Positions 30,133 to 39,438 of a DNA stretch of 64,000 nucleotides are shown here, one piece after another. Made by a program: the position numbers and the translations under genes. This stretch comes from Sphingomonas citri (GTDB taxonomy: Bacteria; Pseudomonadota; Alphaproteobacteria; Sphingomonadales; Sphingomonadaceae). The notes below the pieces were generated by a model. The model ran no database searches. It was given only the letters and a program-made list of their open reading frames with translations, and was not told the origin of the DNA. The first letter of the stretch is position 1. The number at the start of each line of letters is the position of its first letter. The stretch lies in assembly GCF_019429485.1 (NCBI RefSeq), contig NZ_JAHXZN010000001.1, positions 1,054,001 through 1,118,000 of the forward strand, in the 5' to 3' direction.

Positions 30133-30162
30133 CGGCGCGGCGGGCGCGTTCCCGCCGCGCCG
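30133..30162. terminator. Hairpin between converging genes (probable bidirectional terminator)
   Basis: CGGCGCGGCGGG, loop CGCGTT, CCCGCCGCGCCG is a perfect 12-bp stem placed between the stop of the oxidoreductase (plus) and the stop of the membrane cytochrome c (minus). No T-run follows on either side, so efficiency is uncertain. Confidence 0.6.
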
Positions 30163-30168
30163 GTCGGC

Positions 30169-30873
30169 TCACGGCTTGGCCGGCGGCTCGGCGCCGAGCG
30201 ACTTGTTCTCCTTGGCCGCTGGGTCGACCGAGGGTGCGCCCGAGGCCGGCGTGCCGGTGTTCGACAGATCGGCGGTGTCGCCCTTCGCGCTCTCGGTGAC
30301 GTTGGCGACCGCTTGGTCACCTGCGGCCGGCGCGGCGCCGGCCGCGGGGGCGGCGGGCAGCGGCAGGTTCGAGCCCTGCTGGTTGAGATAGGCGATGACG
30401 TTGGCGCGGTCCTGCGGGTTGCCCAGGCCGGCGAAGGTCATCTTGGTGCCGTTAGCGAACTTACGCGGGCTGGTGAGCCACGCGTTCATCTTGTCGAAGT
30501 CCCAGGTGCCGCCGACCGACTTGAGTGCGTCGGAGAAAGCGAAGCCGCCTTTCCCCTGCGCGATCCCCTCGCCCAGCGTCGCGTACAGATTCGGGCCGAT
30601 GCCGTTGGCGCCACCCTGGTTGATCGTGTGGCAGGCAGCGCACTTCTTGAACACCTCGGCGCCCTTGGCCGGATCGGCGCTGCCGAGCAGCGACGCGATC
30701 GGCACCTCGGCCGCGGCGCCGCCGCCGCCGGCCTCCTCGACACCCTCGATCGCATAGCCCATCTTCTCCGGGCGCTCGCCGTGGAAGACCTGGCTGCCGA
30801 CGATCGACAGCCCCAGCGCGACTCCGGCACCCGCCAAGACCCAGCCGAAAATCGTGTTGCTACGATCGTCCAT
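30169..30873 (-). CDS. Membrane-anchored cytochrome c (c552/CycM-like) with Pro/Ala-rich tail
   Basis: A 234-residue protein with one N-terminal hydrophobic anchor (residues 9-30), a linker with a Gly/Ala run, the haem motif CAACH at 78-82 and axial Met145 (NGTKMTFAG). The class resembles CycM/mitochondrial-like membrane cytochromes that link the bc1 complex to oxidases. The last 60 or so residues are low complexity (AAPAAGAAPAAGDQ and following) and of unknown use. It is divergent from pheA. The ATG at 30873 (MDDRSNTIFGW) gives a start just ahead of the anchor. Confidence 0.9.
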   Translation of the reverse strand: MDDRSNTIFGWVLAGAGVALGLSIVGSQVFHGERPEKMGYAIEGVEEAGGGGAAAEVPIASLLGSADPAKGAEVFKKCAACHTINQGGANGIGPNLYATLGEGIAQGKGGFAFSDALKSVGGTWDFDKMNAWLTSPRKFANGTKMTFAGLGNPQDRANVIAYLNQQGSNLPLPAAPAAGAAPAAGDQAVANVTESAKGDTADLSNTGTPASGAPSVDPAAKENKSLGAEPPAKP

Positions 30874-30978
30874 GTCGCCCGTGTGCCCCTCTCTAATTAG
30901 GTCGATCCATAGAAAAGCCGCCACCGCACCGCAAGCGCTTGAGCGGCGCGCCCCGCTCTTCTACGCGCCGAAGCCGAG

Positions 30979-31869
30979 ATGGACAGCTACGCCGCCCCCG
31001 CTTTGCCGATCGTCGAACGCCTGACGGAGGCCGCCGCGCGCGCGCCCGAGAAGGCCGTCGCCTTCCAGGGCGCGCCCGGCGCCAACAGCCATGTCGCGGT
31101 GAGCGAGGCCTTCCCGGAGGCGCTACCGCTACCCTGTTTCAGCTTCGACGACGCGCTCGACGCGGTGAAGCACGGCCGCGCCGCGCGCGCACTGATCCCG
31201 ATCGAGAATTCGCTGCACGGGCGCGTCGCCGACATCCACTTCCTGCTGCCCGAGTCCGGCCTGGTGATCATCGGCGAGCATTTCCTGCCGATCCGCCACG
31301 CGCTGATCGGCCTCGGCCCGCGCGACGCGGTGACCAGCGCGATGAGCCATCCCCAGGCGCTCGGCCAGTGCCGCCACTGGCTCAAGGCGCACAACATCGC
31401 GCCGGTTAGCTATCCCGACACCGCCGGTGCCGCCGCGGTGGTGGCCGAGCTGCGCGACGCCAGCGTCGCCGCGCTCGCCCCGCCCGGTGCCGCGGCTATC
31501 TACGGGCTCGAGCTGCTCGCCACCGACATCGCCGACGCCGACCACAACATGACTCGCTTCGTCACGCTGGCGCGCGACGGCGTGGCGCCCGAGGGCGAGG
31601 GGCCGTGGATGACGACCTTCATCTTCGCGGTGAAGAACGTGCCCGCCGCGCTGTACAAGGCGATGGGAGGCTTCGCCACCAACGGCGTCAACATGACCAA
31701 GCTGGAGAGCTACCAGCGCGGCGGCAGCTTCGCGGCGACCGAATTCTACGCCGACGTCGAGGGCCGCCCCGGCGATCCCGGCTTCGATCGCGCGATGGCC
31801 GAGCTGGGTTTTCACGCCAAGCATCTGCGCGTGCTGGGTTCCTACCGCCAGGCGCGCAAACGCGGCTGA
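30979..31869 (+). CDS. pheA: Prephenate dehydratase
   Basis: The enzyme converts prephenate to phenylpyruvate in phenylalanine synthesis. The 296-residue monofunctional protein starts MDSYAAPALP and shows VAFQGAPGANSHVA, IPIENSLHGRV, and the catalytic TRF motif at 192-194 (HNMTRFVTLA). An ACT domain follows with GVNMTKLESYQ, the site where Phe binds for feedback inhibition. No chorismate mutase domain is fused. It is divergent from the membrane cytochrome c. Confidence 0.95.
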   Translation: MDSYAAPALPIVERLTEAAARAPEKAVAFQGAPGANSHVAVSEAFPEALPLPCFSFDDALDAVKHGRAARALIPIENSLHGRVADIHFLLPESGLVIIGEHFLPIRHALIGLGPRDAVTSAMSHPQALGQCRHWLKAHNIAPVSYPDTAGAAAVVAELRDASVAALAPPGAAAIYGLELLATDIADADHNMTRFVTLARDGVAPEGEGPWMTTFIFAVKNVPAALYKAMGGFATNGVNMTKLESYQRGGSFAATEFYADVEGRPGDPGFDRAMAELGFHAKHLRVLGSYRQARKRG

Positions 31870-31941
31870 TCGCCCCCCTTGCGCGCGTCGCGCCCGCTCC
31901 TATCGTGCGGCGCGACCAACATGGGTGGGGACCGACGCGTG

Positions 31942-34056
31942 ATGAAGACCTTGCTGCTGGCCGGCGCCGCGCTCACCGCCGTCGCGGCATCGCCCGCCTG
32001 GGCGCAGGCCGCACCCCAGCCGCCGCGCGCGGCGAAGAAGCCCCATCAGGTCACCTCGCCCAACGGAACGCGCGAGGACGATTACTACTGGCTGCGCGAC
32101 GACACGCGCAAGAACCCCGAGATGCTCGCCTATCTCGCCGCGGAGAACGCCTACGCGGACGCGACGCTGGCATCGCTCAAGCCGCTACAGGACAGACTCT
32201 ACGCCGAGACGATCAGCCACATCAAACAGGACGACAGCAGCGTCCCCTATCGCGAGCGCGGCTATTATTATCAGACCCGCTTCACGCCGGGTGCAGACTA
32301 TCCGGTCATCGAGCGCCGCAAGGGGGCGCCCGACGCCCCCGCCGAAGTGATGTTCGATCAGCCCGCGATGGCGAAGGGGCATAGTTTCTTCGCGCTGAGC
32401 GACTGGTCCGTCAGCCAGGACAACCGGCGGGTGGCCTATGCCGAGGACATCGTCGGCCGGCGGCAATATGTGCTCAAGGTCAAGGACCTCTCCACCGGAC
32501 GGCTGCTGCCGGACACGATCACCAACGTCGAGCCCAACCTCGTCTGGGCCGACGACAACCGCACGCTCTTCTACATCGCCAAGGATCCGGTGACGCTGCG
32601 CGGCTATCGCGTGATGGCGCACGTGCTCGGCACGCCGGTCAGCGCCGACCGCCTCGTCTACGAGGAGAAGGACGACACCTTCCAGATGGGGATCAGCCGC
32701 ACCAGCGACGATCGCTTCCTCTGCATCGGCGTGTCCGCCACGGTGAGCGACGAGCAGCGCTGCGCCCCCGCGGCGGCGCCGACCCGCTTCACGCTGGTGG
32801 CGCCGCGCGCGCGCGAGTTCCGCTACGGCGCGGATCACATGGGGGACCACTGGATCATCCGCACCAATCGCGACGCGCGCAACTACAAGCTCGTCACCGT
32901 TGCCGACCGCGAGTTGGCGCGCGGCGTGGCGGCGTGGCGCGACCTGACGCCGGCGAGCGACAGCGTCTTCATCGAGGACTTCAAGCCGTTTCGCGGCTTC
33001 ATCGCGCTCGACCAGCGCGAGGGCGGCAACCGCATGATCCGGCTGCTGACCGACGGCCGCTCTGCCCCGGTGAAGGCCGACGAGCCAGCCTATCAGATGG
33101 AGCTGGCGGTCAACGCCGAGCCCGACACCGATTGGGTGCGCTACACCTACGCCTCGCTGGTGACGCCCACGACCACCTATGAGGTTAACGCGAGGACGGG
33201 CGAGCGCCGCGTGCTCAAGGTCGCGCCGGTGCCCGGCTACGACCCGTCCAACTACGTCACCGAGCGGGTCTGGGCGACCGCGCGCGACGGCACCAAGGTC
33301 CCGGTCTCGGTGGTGTACCGCAGGGGCGTGAAGCGCGACGGCAGCGCGCCGCTGTTCCAATATGCCTATGGCAGCTACGGCGTATCGATGGACCCGGCGG
33401 TCGACCCGGCGCGGATCGCGATGCTCGACCGTGGCGTGGTGTACGCGCTGGCGCATATCCGCGGCGGGCAGGAGATGGGCCGCGGCTGGTATGACGACGG
33501 CCACCTGCTGCGTAAGAAGAATAGCTTCACCGACTTCGTCGACGTGACGCGCTATTTGGTCGCGCAGAAATATGCCGCGCCGGGCCGGGTGGCGGCGATG
33601 GGTGGCAGCGCGGGTGGGCTGCTGATGGGTGCGGTCGCGAATATGGCGCCGAAAGACTACGCGCTGATCATCGCGCAGGTGCCGTTCGTCGACGTGGTGA
33701 CGACGATGCTCGACGCATCGATCCCGCTGACCACGTTCGAATATGACGAATGGGGCAATCCGGCGCAGAAGCCTTATTACGACTATATGCTGAGCTATTC
33801 GCCGTACGACAATGTCGCGGCCAGGGCCTATCCGGCGATGTACGTCAGCACCGGACTGTGGGACAGCCAGGTGCAATATTACGAGCCGACCAAATGGGTG
33901 GCGCGGCTGCGCGAGCTGAAGACCGGCGACGCGCCGCTGGTGTACCGCGTCAACATGGAGGCGGGGCACGGCGGCAAGTCGGGTCGATTCGAGCGCTATC
34001 GCCAGGGCGCGGAGTGGCAGGCGTTCGCGTTGCAGCGGTTGAAGGTGGCGGAATAA
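31942..34056 (+). CDS. Exported S9-family prolyl oligopeptidase (oligopeptidase B type)
   Basis: A 704-residue serine peptidase with a signal peptide (MKTLLLAGAALTAVAASPAWAQ) and the S9A layout: an N-terminal beta-propeller starting with DDYYWLRDD, then a C-terminal alpha/beta-hydrolase domain. The triad can be placed at Ser556 (GGSAGG), Asp641 (GLWDSQVQY) and His676 (EAGHGGKSG). The ATG at 31942 was chosen because it gives the signal peptide; the frame is open 21 codons further. Oligopeptidase B prefers cleavage after Arg/Lys; export to the periplasm is usual in sphingomonads. It converges with nudC. Confidence 0.92.
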   Translation: MKTLLLAGAALTAVAASPAWAQAAPQPPRAAKKPHQVTSPNGTREDDYYWLRDDTRKNPEMLAYLAAENAYADATLASLKPLQDRLYAETISHIKQDDSSVPYRERGYYYQTRFTPGADYPVIERRKGAPDAPAEVMFDQPAMAKGHSFFALSDWSVSQDNRRVAYAEDIVGRRQYVLKVKDLSTGRLLPDTITNVEPNLVWADDNRTLFYIAKDPVTLRGYRVMAHVLGTPVSADRLVYEEKDDTFQMGISRTSDDRFLCIGVSATVSDEQRCAPAAAPTRFTLVAPRAREFRYGADHMGDHWIIRTNRDARNYKLVTVADRELARGVAAWRDLTPASDSVFIEDFKPFRGFIALDQREGGNRMIRLLTDGRSAPVKADEPAYQMELAVNAEPDTDWVRYTYASLVTPTTTYEVNARTGERRVLKVAPVPGYDPSNYVTERVWATARDGTKVPVSVVYRRGVKRDGSAPLFQYAYGSYGVSMDPAVDPARIAMLDRGVVYALAHIRGGQEMGRGWYDDGHLLRKKNSFTDFVDVTRYLVAQKYAAPGRVAAMGGSAGGLLMGAVANMAPKDYALIIAQVPFVDVVTTMLDASIPLTTFEYDEWGNPAQKPYYDYMLSYSPYDNVAARAYPAMYVSTGLWDSQVQYYEPTKWVARLRELKTGDAPLVYRVNMEAGHGGKSGRFERYRQGAEWQAFALQRLKVAE

Positions 34057-34105
34057 GGTCGGGGCCGCGCCCCTGCTTTGTCGGAGCGGCCCGGCCTGGT
34101 TGTTC

Positions 34106-34972
34106 CTACTCCGCCCATGCCCGCAACAGCGTATGCGCGATCGCATAGGGGGGCGGCGCGACGAAGCGTCCTCCCTCGCCCGCGAGCGCCGCGCGTACCT
34201 CGTCGCGCGTGACCCACATCGCGTCCTCCAGCTCGTTGGCGTCGAGCGTGATCCTCTCGTCGGCGGCCTGCGCGACGCAGGCGATCATCAGCTGCGACGG
34301 GAACGGCCAAGGCTGGCTCGCGACGTAGCGCACCTCCGTCACCCGCACCCCCGATTCCTCCGCGATCTCGCGCGCCACCGCCTCCTCGATCGACTCGCCC
34401 GGCTCGAGGAAACCCGCCAGCGCCGAGTAGCGCCCCGCGGGCCAAGTCGGTTGCCGCCCGACCAGCGCGCGCCCGTCATGCTCCGCCAGCATGATCACCA
34501 CCGGATCGACGCGCGGGAAATGCTCCGCCGAGCAGCTCGGGCAGCGCCGCCCCCAGCCCGCGCGGAACAGGCCGGTCGCGCTGCCGCAATTGGCGCAGAA
34601 GCGGTGGCGCGCGTGCCAGTCGAGCAACGAGCGCGCCGCCGCGAAGGTCGCCGCCTCACCCGCGCGCAGCTGGTCGAGCAGGCCGAAGAGTCGGGGCGAG
34701 CGGAACGGCGGCGGCGCTCCCGCACCGGGCACGATCGCGGCGAAGCGCGGCGCCCCCCCGTCGAGCCCGAGAAGCACCAGCTCGGCCTCCGCCGGCGCGG
34801 CGGACAGCGGCGCCCAGGCCAGCGCCCCGCCCTCGCCCACCACCGGCTCGAATGATTCGAGCACCAGCAGCCGCGCCGCCGGGTCCCTCACCGCCTCGGC
34901 GAGGCCTTCGGCATCGTGGCGCAGCGCGTCGGCACGATCGAGCGTGCCGCCGGTGAAGCCGGTCACGATCAC
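34106..34972 (-). CDS. nudC: NAD+ diphosphatase NudC
   Basis: NudC hydrolyses NAD(H) to NMN(H) and AMP and removes NAD caps from RNA. The 288-residue protein has a zinc ribbon (FCANCGSATG and RCPSCSAEHFP), the Nudix box GFLEPGESIEEAVAREIAEESG, and the diagnostic SQPWPFPSQLM just after it. The start is a GTG overlapping the serine hydrolase stop by GTGA (34969-34972), so translation is probably coupled. It closes a three-gene minus-strand set with mutY and the serine hydrolase. Confidence 0.95.
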   Translation of the reverse strand: MIVTGFTGGTLDRADALRHDAEGLAEAVRDPAARLLVLESFEPVVGEGGALAWAPLSAAPAEAELVLLGLDGGAPRFAAIVPGAGAPPPFRSPRLFGLLDQLRAGEAATFAAARSLLDWHARHRFCANCGSATGLFRAGWGRRCPSCSAEHFPRVDPVVIMLAEHDGRALVGRQPTWPAGRYSALAGFLEPGESIEEAVAREIAEESGVRVTEVRYVASQPWPFPSQLMIACVAQAADERITLDANELEDAMWVTRDEVRAALAGEGGRFVAPPPYAIAHTLLRAWAE

Positions 34973-36327
34973 CGCGGCACGCCGGGGTGGAGCCGGGCCG
35001 CGTCGCGCGCCAGCGCCGCGAACGTCTCCTTGGCGAGCGGGTAGCGCTCGCCCGGAAAGTAGTTGACCATGATCGTCCCCCTGAACCGCCGTGCCGGGTC
35101 GACGATCGCCACCGTCCCCGCCGCGCCGCCCCAGCCATAGCTGCCCTTCGACGCGCCGCCGGCCTCGTCGGCGAGATAGACCACCCCGCCCGCCCCGAAG
35201 CCCTGCGCCACGCCTTCCTTGTTCTTATAGCTGACGCTCGGTGGCAGCAGGTTGGACATCGCCAGCCGCGCGGTCTCGGGCTTCATGATCGTCACGCCGT
35301 CGAGCGTGCCCGCGTCCTGGAGCATGTGGAGGAAGCGGTCATAGTCGCGCGCCGACGCCACCAGCCCCGCGCCGCCATAGGGAAAGCTCGGCGGCTGGAG
35401 GAACACCGAGCGCGCGGCGGGGTCGAGCGGGATCAGCTGGTCGCCCGCGAAGGCGTAATTGGTGGCGAAGCGCGCGACGTTGCCGGGCGCGACCTGGAAG
35501 TCGGTCGAGGTCATGCCGAGCGGATCGAGGATGCGCGCGTGGACGAAGCGCTCGAACTTCTGCCCGGCAACCTTCTCGATCACCGCGGCGAGCACGTCGA
35601 GCCCCATCGAATAATGCCAAGTCGTTCCCGGCTCGGCGACCAGCGGCGCCTGCGCCACCCGCTCGGCGAAGGCGATCAGCGAGGCCGGCCGCGTCTTGCG
35701 CGCCACCGCCTCGGTCTGTGCATTGGCCGAGAAGGGAACGAGGCCGAGCCGCTCATATTCCTTGAGCAGCGGCCCCTGCGCGTTGATCTGATAGCCGATC
35801 CCAGAGCTGTGCGTCATCAGCTCGCGGATCGTGATCGGCGCGCGTGCGGGCCGCGTCTCCAGCGACGTGTCCGGGCTGGTCAGCACCTTCATTTTAGCGA
35901 AGCCGGGGAAATATTTGGAAAGCGGGTCGTCGAGCGACAGCTTGCCCTCCTCCACCAGCAGCATCGCCGCCATGCCGGTGATCGGCTTGGTCATCGAGTA
36001 GACGCGCCACAGCGAGTCGGGGCCGGCGGCCGGTGCGCCCGGGTCGGTCGTGATCGTGCCCGCGTTGAGGAAGACGGTGGGCAAGTCGCCCAGCCCGAAG
36101 GCGCCGACGATGCCGGGCATCTTCCTGTCGCGGACATAGCCGTCGAACAGCGCCTGCGTCGCCGGCAGGAGTTGCGCCCCGGGCAACCCCTGCGGCGTGG
36201 TGGCTCCCTGCGCGGGCTGCGCCGTCTGCGAGCGCGGCGCGGGCGCGGGCGCGCGCTGCGCCGAGAGCTGAGTTGCCGCCACCAGCGCGGTGAGCGCCGC
36301 CGTACCGAACCACCGGAACACCGTCAT
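34969..36327 (-). CDS. Exported serine hydrolase, class C beta-lactamase family
   Basis: A 452-residue protein with a signal peptide (MTVFRWFGTAALTALVAATQ, cleavage near residue 23-25) and the beta-lactamase/transpeptidase fold. The active-site SxxK is SMTK (Ser111-Lys114). The HSSG block (ELMTHSSGIGY) and a Tyr-Ser motif (WHYSMGLD) follow. The family includes esterases and peptidases as well as beta-lactamases; with no further motif the activity is open. The ATG overlaps the mutY stop (ATGA) and the C-terminus overlaps nudC, so the three are one operon. Confidence 0.87.
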   Translation of the reverse strand: MTVFRWFGTAALTALVAATQLSAQRAPAPAPRSQTAQPAQGATTPQGLPGAQLLPATQALFDGYVRDRKMPGIVGAFGLGDLPTVFLNAGTITTDPGAPAAGPDSLWRVYSMTKPITGMAAMLLVEEGKLSLDDPLSKYFPGFAKMKVLTSPDTSLETRPARAPITIRELMTHSSGIGYQINAQGPLLKEYERLGLVPFSANAQTEAVARKTRPASLIAFAERVAQAPLVAEPGTTWHYSMGLDVLAAVIEKVAGQKFERFVHARILDPLGMTSTDFQVAPGNVARFATNYAFAGDQLIPLDPAARSVFLQPPSFPYGGAGLVASARDYDRFLHMLQDAGTLDGVTIMKPETARLAMSNLLPPSVSYKNKEGVAQGFGAGGVVYLADEAGGASKGSYGWGGAAGTVAIVDPARRFRGTIMVNYFPGERYPLAKETFAALARDAARLHPGVPR

Positions 36328-37367
36328 GCCTGTCTGCTCCTCGCCAGCGCTGCCGCCTTCGCGAACAAGGTCGGCAGCCCCGCCTCGTCCAGTGTCGCGA
36401 CCGGCCACCATTCACCCAGGTTGGTCGCGCGCTCGGTGTCGGCGACCGCCACGTCCAGGTCCAGCGTGAAATGCGTGAAGCCGTGCTCGACTCGTCGCTC
36501 CAGCACGCGCCACGCCGCCTCCGCTGGCGCGTCGCGCAGACCTGGCGGCGCAAGCTCCCACGGGCCGGTCGGCAGCGCGCGCATGCCGCCGAGCAGCCCC
36601 TTGTCGGGGCGGCGCACCAGCAGCACGTGACCGTCGCGCTCGAGCCAGAAGATGGTGCCGTAGCGGTGCGGCCGCACCGCCTTGGGTTTCTTGACCGGGA
36701 AGGCCTCGGGCGTGCCCAGCGCGAGCGCGCCACACTGGTCGGCGAGCGGGCAGAGCAGGCAGCGCGGCTTTCGAGAGGTGCACACCGCCGAGCCCAGGTC
36801 CATCATCGCCTGCGCATAGTCGCCCGCGCGCTTCTCCGGCGTGATCGTCGCCGCGGCGGCGCGGATCGCGCGCCGTCCGCCCGGCAGCGGCGCGTCTATC
36901 GCGAACAGCCGCGCCACCACGCGCTCGACATTGGCATCCACCACCACCGCGCGCCGCCCGAACGCGATCGCCGCGACCGCGGCGGCGGTATAATCGCCGA
37001 AGCCGGGCAGCGCGCGCAGCGCTTCCTCGGTGTCGGGCAGCTGGCCGCCGTGCTTAGCCGCGATCGCGCGCGCCGCGGCGAGCAGATTGCGCGCGCGCGC
37101 ATAGTAACCGAGCCCCGCCCAGGCGGCCATGACATCGGCCTCGTCCGCCGCGGCGAGGTCGGCGAAGCTCGGCCAGCGCGCGACCCACGTCGCGAAACGC
37201 GGGCGCACCGTCGCCACCGTAGTCTGCTGCAGCATCACCTCGCTCAGCCACACGCGATAGGGATCGGGCGTCTCGCCCGGCAGCGCGCGCCACGGCAGCG
37301 CGCGGCGGTGGCGGTCGTACCAGTGTAGCAAGGGCTTGGCGGCAGTGATCGCGCGCTTGGCGTCCAT
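36324..37367 (-). CDS. mutY: A/G-specific adenine glycosylase MutY
   Basis: MutY removes adenine mispaired with 8-oxoguanine. The 347-residue protein has the helix-hairpin-helix (LPGFGDYTAAAVAAIAFG), the catalytic Asp in VVVDANVERVVAR, the [4Fe-4S] ligands C-x6-C-x2-C-x5-C (CTSRKPRCLLCPLADQC) and a C-terminal Nudix-like domain. The ATG at 37367 (MDAKRAITAAK) was chosen; the open frame upstream overlaps the divergent dciA-like gene. It is divergent from dciA with only about 26 bp between the starts. Confidence 0.95.
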   Translation of the reverse strand: MDAKRAITAAKPLLHWYDRHRRALPWRALPGETPDPYRVWLSEVMLQQTTVATVRPRFATWVARWPSFADLAAADEADVMAAWAGLGYYARARNLLAAARAIAAKHGGQLPDTEEALRALPGFGDYTAAAVAAIAFGRRAVVVDANVERVVARLFAIDAPLPGGRRAIRAAAATITPEKRAGDYAQAMMDLGSAVCTSRKPRCLLCPLADQCGALALGTPEAFPVKKPKAVRPHRYGTIFWLERDGHVLLVRRPDKGLLGGMRALPTGPWELAPPGLRDAPAEAAWRVLERRVEHGFTHFTLDLDVAVADTERATNLGEWWPVATLDEAGLPTLFAKAAALARSRQA

Positions 37368-37393
37368 GCCCCGGCTATGGCATGGGGGCGGGA

Positions 37394-37906
37394 ATGAGCA
37401 AGCGCCCTCGCGTCTCCGACCAACCTCCCGAGCGGCAGAACCGGTCGCGCCAGGTGGCCGAGTTGCTGCCCGCGGTAGGCGGCGCGGCGTTCCGGCGCTT
37501 CGGCTTCGTCCAGTCCGCGATCGTCTCGCGCTGGCCCGAGATCGTCGGCGAGAAGCTCGCGGCCGCGAGCACGCCCGAGTCGATCCGCTTCCCGGTCGGC
37601 AAGAAGCAGGACGGCACACTCACGCTCACCGTCCGCGGCGCGCACGCGCCGATGATGAGCCACCTGACGGTCGAGATCATCGAGCGGGTCAACCGCTTCT
37701 TCGGCTATGCCGCGGTGTGCAAGGTCGCGATCCGACATGGCGAGGTGAGCAAGCGCCCCGAGCGCCGCGCCCCGCCGTCGCTCGCCCCCGCCCCCGAGCT
37801 GGGCGGCAGCATCAAGACGATCGCCGACCCCGAGCTGAAGGCGGTGCTTGAGGCGCTGGCCTCGGGCGTCGCCGCCAATCCTCCCTCGCTGCCGAAGGTA
37901 CGATGA
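37394..37906 (+). CDS. DciA-like protein (DUF721)
   Basis: A 170-residue protein of the DUF721 family, with a conserved N-terminal domain (AELLPAVGGAAFRRFGFVQSAIVSRWPEIVG and TLTVRGAHAPMMSHLTVEII). DciA members load the replicative helicase DnaB in bacteria lacking DnaC; whether this one does is by family only. An upstream in-frame ATG at 37382 is possible; the second start has GGGGGCGGGA just before it. It overlaps the first DsbA-like gene by ATGA. Confidence 0.82.
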   Translation: MSKRPRVSDQPPERQNRSRQVAELLPAVGGAAFRRFGFVQSAIVSRWPEIVGEKLAAASTPESIRFPVGKKQDGTLTLTVRGAHAPMMSHLTVEIIERVNRFFGYAAVCKVAIRHGEVSKRPERRAPPSLAPAPELGGSIKTIADPELKAVLEALASGVAANPPSLPKVR

Positions 37907-38580
37907 CCCGCTTCCGCTCGCTCCTGCTGCCGCTCGCCGCGCTCGCGCTCGGCACCGCCGCCGGCGCCGCCGCGCCGCGCCCCTGGACCGCGGTGGCAAC
38001 CCCGGTGGCGACCGGCAGCTACCTGATCGGCAATCCCAAGGCGCGGGTGAAGCTGGTCGAATACGTCAGCTACACCTGCCCGCACTGCGGCCATTTCGCC
38101 GCCGAGTCGCGCGCGACGCTCGGGGCGATGGTGCGCTCGGGCTCGATCAGCGTCGAGGTGCGCAACCAGATCCACGACGGGATCGACCTCGCCGCGGCGA
38201 CGCTGGCGCGCTGCGCCGGCCCCGCTGCCTTCCCCGCGCTGCACGAGGCGTTCTTCGCCAAGCAGGAGCAATGGTACGAGCGCGCCGCCGAATGGAGCGA
38301 GGGCAATCGCGCGCGCATCGCATCCTGGCCGCAGCTCGACCAGCTCAAGGCGGTGGCGCAGGGCGCCGGGCTCGACGCGATCGCCAAACAGGCCGGCGCG
38401 CCCGCCGCGGCGATCGACGCCTGTTTCGCCAGCGACGCGCAGGTGAAGCGCGCCATCGCAGCGTCCGAAGCGACCAGCAAGGTGAAGGGCACGCCCGCGT
38501 TCGAGATCAACGGCAAGCTGATCGAGAACGTCGGCTGGGCGCAGCTCGAGCCGCAGTTGCGCGCGGCCGGCGCGCGGTGA
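37903..38580 (+). CDS. Periplasmic DsbA-like thiol:disulfide oxidoreductase
   Basis: A 225-residue protein with a signal peptide (residues 1 to about 24) and a thioredoxin fold with an inserted helical domain. The active site is CPHC at 59-62, the DsbA type, and the cis-Pro loop is KGTPAFEING. It overlaps the DciA-like gene by ATGA. Followed by a second DsbA-like gene, with an 11-bp hairpin between them. Confidence 0.88.
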   Translation: MTRFRSLLLPLAALALGTAAGAAAPRPWTAVATPVATGSYLIGNPKARVKLVEYVSYTCPHCGHFAAESRATLGAMVRSGSISVEVRNQIHDGIDLAAATLARCAGPAAFPALHEAFFAKQEQWYERAAEWSEGNRARIASWPQLDQLKAVAQGAGLDAIAKQAGAPAAAIDACFASDAQVKRAIAASEATSKVKGTPAFEINGKLIENVGWAQLEPQLRAAGAR

Positions 38581-38593
38581 GGAAAACGATCTT

Positions 38594-38620
38594 CGATCCT
38601 CCCCTGCAAGGGGAGGATCG
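38594..38620. terminator. Intergenic hairpin between the two DsbA-like genes
   Basis: CGATCCTCCCC, loop TGCAA, GGGGAGGATCG is a perfect 11-bp stem. There is no T-run, so it may be an RNA-stability element or weak terminator rather than a true end. It sits 30 bp before the next start. Confidence 0.5.
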
Positions 38621-38649
38621 ATCGACGGTCTTATCAACGGAGTGACCGA

Positions 38650-39408
38650 ATGAAGCGTCTCGCATCCCCCCTGCTCTTCGCCGCCGCGGCGCTGCTCGCC
38701 GGCTGCGGCAGCGGCGGTGACGGCAACGGCAGCGCCCCCAGCGCGCCCGCCGGCTCGGTCAAGGCGGTCGCCGCACCCGCGGGCTCGGACTGGACCCAGC
38801 AGGTCCGCCAGACTCCCGAGGGCGGCTTCGTCATGGGCAACCCCGACGCGCCGCTCAAGCTGGTCGAATATGGCTCGCGCACCTGCCCCACCTGCGGCGC
38901 ATTCGGCCAGACCGGCATGCGACCGCTCGAGGAGAATTACGTCAAGACCGGCAAGGTCTCGTACGAGTTCCGCGACTTCCTGGTCCACGGCCCGCCCGAT
39001 TTCGCGGCCTCGCTGCTCGGCCGCTGCGCCGGCGCCGCGCCGTTCTTCCCGATCCTCGAGCAGATGTACATCGACCAGCCCAAGTTCCTCGACGCGCAGA
39101 TGAAGGCGGCGCAGGATCAGTCGTTCCTCCAGTCGACGCAGAACGCCACGCCGGCGCAGGTCGCAAACGGCTGGGCGGACAAGATGGGCTATGTCGAGTT
39201 CGTCAAGCAGCGCGGCATCACCGAGGCGCAGGCGCGCGCCTGCCTCAACGATCCCAAGGCGATCGAGGCGCTGACGAAGATGACGCAGGACGCCACCGAG
39301 AAGCAGGACGTGACCGGCACGCCCACCTTCTTCCTCAACGGCCGCAAGCTCGACAACAGCGTCACCTGGCAGGCGATCGAGTCCGCGCTCAAGACGGCGG
39401 GCGCGTGA
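38650..39408 (+). CDS. DsbA-like thioredoxin-fold lipoprotein
   Basis: A 252-residue protein with a lipobox (LLAGC, Cys19 lipidated) and a Gly/Ser/Ala-rich linker before the thioredoxin fold. The active site is CPTC at 79-82 and the cis-Pro loop is TGTPTFFLNG. The membrane-tethered form with a different dipeptide from the first copy suggests a distinct redox role or partner. It is followed by smc after 30 bp, with no promoter evident. Confidence 0.87.
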   Translation: MKRLASPLLFAAAALLAGCGSGGDGNGSAPSAPAGSVKAVAAPAGSDWTQQVRQTPEGGFVMGNPDAPLKLVEYGSRTCPTCGAFGQTGMRPLEENYVKTGKVSYEFRDFLVHGPPDFAASLLGRCAGAAPFFPILEQMYIDQPKFLDAQMKAAQDQSFLQSTQNATPAQVANGWADKMGYVEFVKQRGITEAQARACLNDPKAIEALTKMTQDATEKQDVTGTPTFFLNGRKLDNSVTWQAIESALKTAGA

Positions 39409-39438
39409 CGGCGGCGACGCTGCGCGGCTGACCCCTCG